The position numbers were made by a program, and so were the translations under genes. DNA of 64,000 nucleotides from Sipunculus nudus (Eukaryota > Annelida > Sipuncula > Golfingiida > Sipunculidae), in the NCBI GenBank assembly GCA_026874595.1, contig CM049306.1, positions 44,518,019 to 44,582,018 on the forward strand, read 5' to 3'. The notes under the pieces were generated by a model, which saw only the letters and a program-made list of their open reading frames with translations, had not been told where the DNA came from and ran no database searches. Shown piece by piece: positions 58,190-64,000 of the stretch; the first letter of the stretch is position 1; the number at the start of each line of letters is the position of its first letter.

Positions 58190-61061
58190 TCCCCAGACAA
58201 AGTCGGGGGATACTATGTTTTCATACCGGTCCCCCCGCCGCCGCCGCATATAAATCTTGTTGGCGCGATAACCCAAAAAATATTTCACAGAACTTTACCA
58301 AACTTGGTATAGGTATAGATATGGGTAAGAGGACGATGCCTATTTAAAATGAGGTCATGACCTTTACTAGGAGAGTGTCCTTGACCTTGAATAGGTCCAA
58401 TTTTGGGGAAAATCACACAAATTCTTTAATATCTCAAGAAATTTTGCATGGATTTATCCCAAAATTAACTTGATGGATAGGGTTGTCATTTTCCAGAAAC
58501 TGGTGGCGCCACCTATTATTCTTTACTTGTTTTCGTGCCATTTAATACCCCCTAAATTGCCACCTTACATTACTGTGAGCATTATAAGTCAAAACTAATG
58601 GACAGATTTCTTTTATATTATGCTTATGCATAGGTATGGGTTATGGGATGATGTTTATTTAAATTGGGGTCATGACCTTTCCTATGATAGTGGCCTTGAC
58701 CTTGAATATAGCCATATGTAGTGAAAATCACACACCTCTTATGATATCTCCAGTGTTGATAGCCATATGGATTTCAAACGTGACTTACGTATGGCCCACC
58801 ACTAAAGTAAGAACCCTATAGGTCCTAGGGTCATGAGGTCAAAGGTCAAGGTCACTGCACTGGACTGGCATTTTAAAAGATACTGTGGATGCATTTTAAG
58901 CCAGACTTTCATCCTAGGTCTTCCATCTTGAATATATAGCTCACTTGCCAATAGTGGATGATCCATATAAATTTTGGGGTCACAAGGTCAAAGGTCAAGG
59001 CCACAGGAGCTATCTGTCCAAAAATTAGTTTCTGGATGATAATTCCTGCTTTTATTGATGTATTGATTTCAAACTTGACTTATATATGTCCCATTGAAAA
59101 AGCAAGACTCCAATTGATTTTGGGGTCATAAGATCAAAGGTCAGGGTCACAGGACACATCTTTAAAAAGATTGTGGATGCATTTTCAGCCAAACATTTCA
59201 TCTCAGATCTTTCATCTTGCACATATAAGTCATCTGCCAATAGAGGAAGACCCCTATCAGTTTTGAGGTCACAAGGTCAAAGGTGAAGGTCACAGGAGCC
59301 ATCTGTCCAAAAATTAGTTTCTGGATGATAATTCCTGCTTTTATTGATGTATTGATTTCAAACTTGACTTGTATATGTCCCATTGGAAAAGCAAGACCTG
59401 AATTGATTTTGGGGTCATGAGGTCAATGGTCAAGGTCACAGGACACATCTTTAAAAAGATTGTGGATGCATTTTCAGCCAAACATTTCATCTCAGATCTT
59501 TCATCTTGCACATATAGTTCACCTGCCAAGAGAGGAAGAACCCTATCAATTTTGAGGTCACAAGGTCAAAGGTGAAGGTCACAGGAGCCATCTGTCCAAA
59601 AATTAGTTTCTGGATGATAATTCCTTCTTTTATTGATGTATGGATTTCAAACTTGACTTGTATTTGACCCATTGGAAAAGCAAGACCCAAATTGATTTTG
59701 GGGTCATGAGGTCAAAGGTCAAGGTCACAGGAAACCTCTTTAAAAAGATTGTGGATGCATTTTCAGCCAAACAATTCATCTCAGATCTTTCATCTTGCAC
59801 CTATAGTTCACCTGCCAAGAGTGGAAGACCCCTATCAATTTTGAGGTCACAAGGTCAAAGGTGAAGGTCACAGGAGCCATCTGTCCAAAAATTAGTTTCT
59901 GGATGATGATTCCTGCTTTTATTGATGTATTGATTTCAAACTTGACTTGTATATGTCCAAATTGATTTTGGGGTCACGAGATCAAAGGTCAAGGTCACAG
60001 GACACATCTTTAAAAAGATGTGGATGCATTTTCAGCCTAACATTTCATCTCAGATCTTTCATCTTGCACATATAGTTCACCTGCAAAGAGAGGAAGAACC
60101 CTATCAATTTTGAGGTCACAAGGTCAAAGGTGAAGGTCACAAGAGCCATCTGTCCAAAAATTAGTTTCTGGATGATAATTCCTTCTTTTATTGATGTATG
60201 GAATTCAAACTTGACTTGTATTTGACCCATTGGAAAAGCAAGACCCAAATTGATTTTGGGGTCATGAGGTCAAAGGTCAAGATCACAGGAAACCTCTTTA
60301 AAAAGATTGTGGATGCATTTTCAGCCAAACAATTCATCTCAGATCTTTCATCTTGCACATATAGTTCACCTGCCAAGAGTTGAAGACCCCTATCAATTTT
60401 GAGGTCACAAAGTCAAAGGTGAAGGTCACAGGAGCCATCTGTCCAAAAATTAGTTTCTGGATGATAATTCCTGCTTTTATTGATGTATGGATTTCAAACT
60501 TGATTTGTATATGTCCCATTGGAAAAGCCAGACCAAAATTGATTTAGGAGTCATGAGGTCAAAGGTCAAGGTCAAGGTCACAGGACACATCTTTAAAAAG
60601 ACGTGGATGCATTTTCAGCCAAACATTTCATCTCAGATCTTTCATCTTGCACATATAGTTCTCCTGCCAAGAGAGGAAGAACACTATCAATTTTGAGGTC
60701 ACAAGGTCAAAGGTGAAGGTCACAGGAGCCATCTGTCCAAAAATTAGTTTCTGGATGATAATTCCTGCTTTATTGATGTATAGATTTCAAACTTGACTTG
60801 CATATGTCCCATTGGAAAAGCAAGACCCGAATTGATTTTGGGGTCACGAGGTCAAAGGTCAAGGTCACAGGACACATCTTTAAAAAGATCAAGGTCACAG
60901 GACCAACATCTTCAACAAGATTGTGGATTGTTAGATGGAAGAAACAATAAATATGCCAAGTGTCACTATATGCTGCTAAAAATGGGGGTCTATTCTAAAA
61001 GGGGGGGGGGCCTACTATGTCTGGGGATACTCTGGCACCTGCGGTGCCAAGAAATGTCTAG
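58190..61061 (+). mobile_element. Non-autonomous Helitron, copy 2
   Basis: It starts TC after A (GTA|TCCCCAGACAAAG), with the 5' hairpin GTATCCCC...GGGGATAC. It ends with the hairpin GGCACC-TGC-GGTGCC, AAGAAATGT and CTAG followed by T. The ends, the GCCGCCGCCGCC tract and the first 500 bp match copy 1 at 29298-30445, while the interior has gained a long satellite array. No protein is encoded; minus-strand frames in the array are repeat copies. Confidence 0.84.
58740..60930 (+). repeat. 289-bp tandem array (dimer of ~145-bp monomers) with DR1 sites
   Basis: About seven units with spacings 289, 289, 289, 269, 289 and 294, measured from TGGATGATAATTCC landmarks at 59033, 59322, 59611, 59900, 60169, 60458 and 60752. 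Each unit has two related halves. One has GGGGTCATGAGGTCAAAGGT then CAAGGTCACAGG; the other has TTGAGGTCACAAGGTCAAAG then GTGAAGGTCAC. The second half resembles the minisatellite in the element at 48762-51198. Confidence 0.92.
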
Positions 61062-61748
61062 TTAAAACACTGGAGTGGGGGGTATTCACACATATCTAAA
61101 CCAGATTAACAGAAACACCTTATGGGGAGGGAGTATTGACACACAGTTAAACCCCACTAACATAGATACCCTGGGGAAAGGGGTATTCAGCAGTGGTGTG
61201 CCAATTAATTAATATCAGTTTTCTTTCATAATCGATTCAGTTGATTGCATTTTTTGCATATTTGATCATTAACACATCCAAGAAGTTAAACTATTATGAT
61301 AAAATATTTCTATTCTATTCGATGTAAAAATGATGGGGCACAAACCAGCAAACAGCATTATAACTGTCTCATGTAGTCTCACAATAATGATTCACAATAA
61401 TGTATTTTAGTATATTGAATCCATATTCATATAAACAACTAGGAGAGTATGAGGCTCCATAATAACCACCATGCCTTAAAGGAAGCCATTACTCTACACC
61501 ATAGTTGAAAATAATTTGAAGCCCACCCCCAAAAATATCTGTATGAAAGTTATATGTCATACAATATATCTGTAAAGCTATCATTGCATTAGGAAAACCA
61601 TTAGAAGGGCATTCTACAATTTTAAATACAATTCTTTTTGCATAAGTCTGATTTCATATTGAAAATTGATATGTATTTCGATTTTTAATCAATGACATTT
61701 GAATGGGATGTGCTGTATGTAAAATGTGTGTTTTCTATGATTTATCAG

Positions 61749-61825
61749 GTCATATAGCAGAGGCTTTACAGACCACGCCCCCTGATGTGTACGTCACCAG
61801 TGATGGAGGCTACACTTGGAATAAG
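61749..61825 (+). CDS. SORT1: Sortilin exon 13 (Asp-box)
   Basis: 77 nt between GATTTATCAG and GTATTT, entered in phase 1 and left in phase 0. It reads (G)HIAEALQTTPPDVYVTSDGG then YTWNK. It matches vertebrate VMVPDVYISDDGGYSWTK. TSDGGYTW is a canonical Asp-box. Confidence 0.97.
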
Positions 61826-62257
61826 GTATTTGATGAGGGATACTGATTTATCTCTACTACCATATTACCAATTCAATATTTTACACTTGAAAAGTTTCAT
61901 TCCCTTCTATATGAAAATATTAATAATCTTACTCTCATAATAAATAATTTATTTACAATATAAATTAACCAACCAGGTGCCATTCAAATCATTTCTTAGC
62001 AAAGGTTCCATTTAGATACCGTACATGACCCTGATAGACTATGTCACTATCCATCAGAGGATCAAATATCTGCGTGATCATATAGGACATCTGACAGTAT
62101 CAATACCTTATTTGACTTTGTATCTAAGTGTATCAATACCTGGTTAATTGTAACAGCCCAATGATAATTTGAGTTGCTTTTTGTGTATGTAAACCTGAGC
62201 AGAACATCATAATACCCAGGGTTTTTGTATTAAGACACCATTTCGCTGTGCTTTTAG
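61826..62257 (+). other. Sortilin intron 13
   Basis: 432 nt, AT-rich, nothing recognised. Confidence 0.8.
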
Positions 62258-62534
62258 GCTTTAGATGGTCCTCACCACCTACAGATAGCTGATCACGGTG
62301 GCCTCCTGGTGGCTGTGCCTGCCGATACACCATATCCAAAAGTCGTCAAGTTCTCTACTGATGAGGGGCGATGTTGGCATGAGTATCAGTTCACTGACAA
62401 GGATGTGGTGTTCACCGGCCTACTTACTGAACCGGGTAACAAGGCGGCCACTGTCGGTATCTGGGGTTACGGGAAAGACGATCGGGTCTGGGTCACACAT
62501 GTCATTGACTTTTCCACGGTCATCAACAAACAAT
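62258..62534 (+). CDS. SORT1: Sortilin exon 14 (last propeller blade, Asp-box)
   Basis: 277 nt between TGCTTTTAG and GTAAGA, entered in phase 0 and left in phase 1. It reads ALDGPHHLQIADHGGLLVAV, PADTPYPKVVKFSTDEGRCW, HEYQFTDKDVVFTGLLTEPG, NKAATVGIWGYGKDDRVWVT, HVIDFSTVINKQ. It matches vertebrate GPHYYTILDSGGIIVAIE, VIKFSTDEGQCW, YFTGLASEPG, ISIWGF and VSYTIDFKDI. STDEGRCW is an Asp-box, and its cysteine is the expected partner of the first mature cysteine (exon 1). Confidence 0.98.
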
Positions 62535-63407
62535 GTAAGATATTTTCTGTTTTACAGAGTGAGAATCGCACAGGTTGATTATGGTAGTTTATCCATCTTA
62601 CTGATTTCATAATGTTCTTAGTTAGGACAGTATACCACAGAATTATATAAGATATAAATTTCTGTGCCAGAACAAGAAATTATTAAGCAAAGAAACAATG
62701 ATACATATTGATTTCAGGCATAAGGCAAACTTTAGTACATAAGCACCAAACAAGAACTCGGTACAGACTTTAGTTATCCCCCCCATGAATTGGTGACATC
62801 ACATCACTCACAGTCTGTATCCCCCCCCCCCCCCCCCCACATTGATCAGTTTATCTAAGCAAAAACATTTTACAATTTATTTATGTCAATTAGTTTTGGA
62901 GCCCTCTAAATTTTTTTGCCTCTGGCTTTAACCATATTGGTAATTTGTTATGTATTTTAGATATGGACACTTACAATTCCTTCCTGTAGCTAAATCTTCT
63001 AAGTTCAAACAAATTGCATATATGTTTACATATCTGAAGATCTCATAAACCTCAATAAATGTTGGAATTATATATAACAAAACTGAGCAAGATATTACAT
63101 GTAATATTAATATGAGGTGCATCGGCATGTGTCTGAAACCTTAAATAAAGGTTTAAATAAAAACCCAAAACAGACTTAAGAGCTCAACACTTATTACCAC
63201 AGGATTAAATAGTGAACAAATCAGATTTGATAATTATCCTTTTGACATAATGAGGAGAAATTAGTTGATGTGCAGTTTTGATGAAAATGCACTGATGCTG
63301 TTTATGTTTCAAAAGGCAAAATCATGCCAAGAATGTGATTATCAGTATGTTTCACCCATAAAAGCATATCATAAAGGTATATACATAATTCTTCGTCATC
63401 ACACCAG
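62535..63407 (+). other. Sortilin intron 14
   Basis: 873 nt; contains a C run of about 20 (62820-62839) and otherwise nothing recognised. Confidence 0.8.
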
Positions 63408-63531
63408 GTGGCAGCCTTGATTATGAGGACTGGGTTGCTCATAGCGACATGAATCATGAGAAGGACAGCCGTTACCATGCCTGCTTACTCGGTGTTAAAG
63501 AGACGTTCAAACGTTTGAAGAAAGACTCATG
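63408..63531 (+). CDS. SORT1: Sortilin exon 15 (start of 10CC region)
   Basis: 124 nt between CACACCAG and GTAAGA, entered in phase 1 and left in phase 2. It reads (C)GGSLDYEDWVAHSDMNHEKD, SRYHACLLGVKETFKRLKKD, S. It matches vertebrate C..KDYTIWLAHS, GCILGYKEQFLRLRKSS. This stretch separates sortilin from SorLA (which has YKLWSPS) and supports a SORT1-type assignment. Confidence 0.96.
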
Positions 63532-63996
63532 GTAAGAATATAAAACATAGCTCAAAAACTGCGCCCCTCCATCAGAATTTACTTTAGTTTAATTTTGATA
63601 GGTGTATGTCCATAAGCTGTAGGTCATAATGTGATCGTTTATCATTAAGAGGCTTTAATAATGTCATGATGGTACATATCATGATACGTGCGCACAGTAC
63701 AATACATAATACCCTCCATATGTAGTGTATTTAACCTGGCACCAAGCAAGGGTTATTGTTTTCAGTCATTGCTGCTTGAGTGTGTGTTCATCCACAAGAT
63801 ATCTGGTTTGTACTGCGAAAATCTCTGAGTAAAATTGGGTGTAAATCCCAGCATAAATAACCCCCTTTATAAGGTCTGATAGCATAGTATTTAGGAAGTG
63901 GCTAAACTGCTAGCACTCTGCTGGCACTTAAGTACACAGGCTAAACTGCTGGCAGGGAAAATTTACCGAATTTCTTGCTTTAGGACCTTGTGGCAG

Positions 63997-64000
63997 TCAG
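63997..64000 (+). CDS. SORT1: Sortilin exon 16, first bases (probable)
   Basis: Two acceptors are possible: CTTTAG ending at 63983 and GTGGCAG ending at 63996. The second, joined to the TG left by exon 15, gives TGT-CAG, that is Cys-Gln. This restores the conserved CQ that follows the KSS of vertebrate sortilin (CQNGRDY). The first would give W-TLWQS with no cysteine. I therefore prefer 63997; the exon runs out of the window. Confidence 0.6.

Larger units (their letters stand above)
57980..61748 (+). other. Sortilin intron 12, 3.8 kb, mostly Helitron
   Basis: Bases 58190-61061 are a Helitron with a satellite array. Flanks 57980-58189 and 61062-61748 contain G-rich stretches (about 58080, 61076) and the repeated short motif TAAAAC(C)C(C)ACTAAC; no gene. 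Confidence 0.8.

Noticed and set aside
59052-60696. Repeated 60-70 residue open frames on both strands
   Set aside because: Copies of the 289-bp Helitron satellite; no conservation as protein expected.

Overview
The window is nuclear DNA from an animal, most likely a bivalve or other mollusc. It is AT-rich, its genes are split into small exons with GT...AG introns, and the introns are packed with tandem-repeat-carrying rolling-circle transposons, tRNA-derived SINEs, a LINE remnant, G/C homopolymers and long AT microsatellites. The taxonomic call is inference from repeat style and protein divergence. No bacterial, viral or organellar genes are seen.

Two genes are recognised, both on the + strand. 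(1) Positions 1-8317 hold six exons (1-42, 569-696, 1994-2268, 6735-6846, 7181-7240, 8247-8317) of AASS, the bifunctional mitochondrial enzyme of lysine degradation. Only the end of its lysine-ketoglutarate reductase (LKR) half is seen, up to the linker that normally leads into saccharopine dehydrogenase (SDH). No SDH exon is recognisable before the next gene starts. Candidate replacement 3' exons that fit the splice phase lie at 10678-10755 and 10915-11083. (2) From 21075 to the window end are 15 complete exons and the first bases of a sixteenth of a sortilin (SORT1-type VPS10 receptor): signal peptide, propeptide with a furin-type RHKR site, ten-bladed VPS10 propeller with Asp-box motifs, and the start of the 10CC region. 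Splice phases agree across all 15 junctions (1964 nt, 654 codons plus two bases). The 10CC end, transmembrane helix and cytosolic tail lie beyond the window. A TCACGTGAC E-box of the CLEAR/TFEB type lies about 20 bp upstream of the start codon.

Layout: 1-8.3 kb AASS exons and introns (LINE tail, SINE, a 3.4 kb Helentron-like element with a nested 1.5 kb inverted-repeat transposon); 8.3-13.8 kb AT-rich, unassigned, with candidate exons; 13.8-19.2 kb a repeat block with two arrays of a 148-bp satellite; 19.2-21.0 kb upstream of sortilin; 21.1-64 kb sortilin, with very large introns 2 (16.6 kb), 7 (7.1 kb) and 12 (3.8 kb), each enlarged by rolling-circle elements.

The most interesting non-genic pattern is the mobile-element system. 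At least three families of non-autonomous Helitron/Helentron-like elements, with definable hairpin termini, carry internal minisatellites. Some of this internal sequence is shared between families with different ends: a ~145-bp monomer carrying perfect AGGTCA direct repeats spaced by one base (nuclear-receptor DR1 sites), and the palindrome GGTGGCGCCACC.
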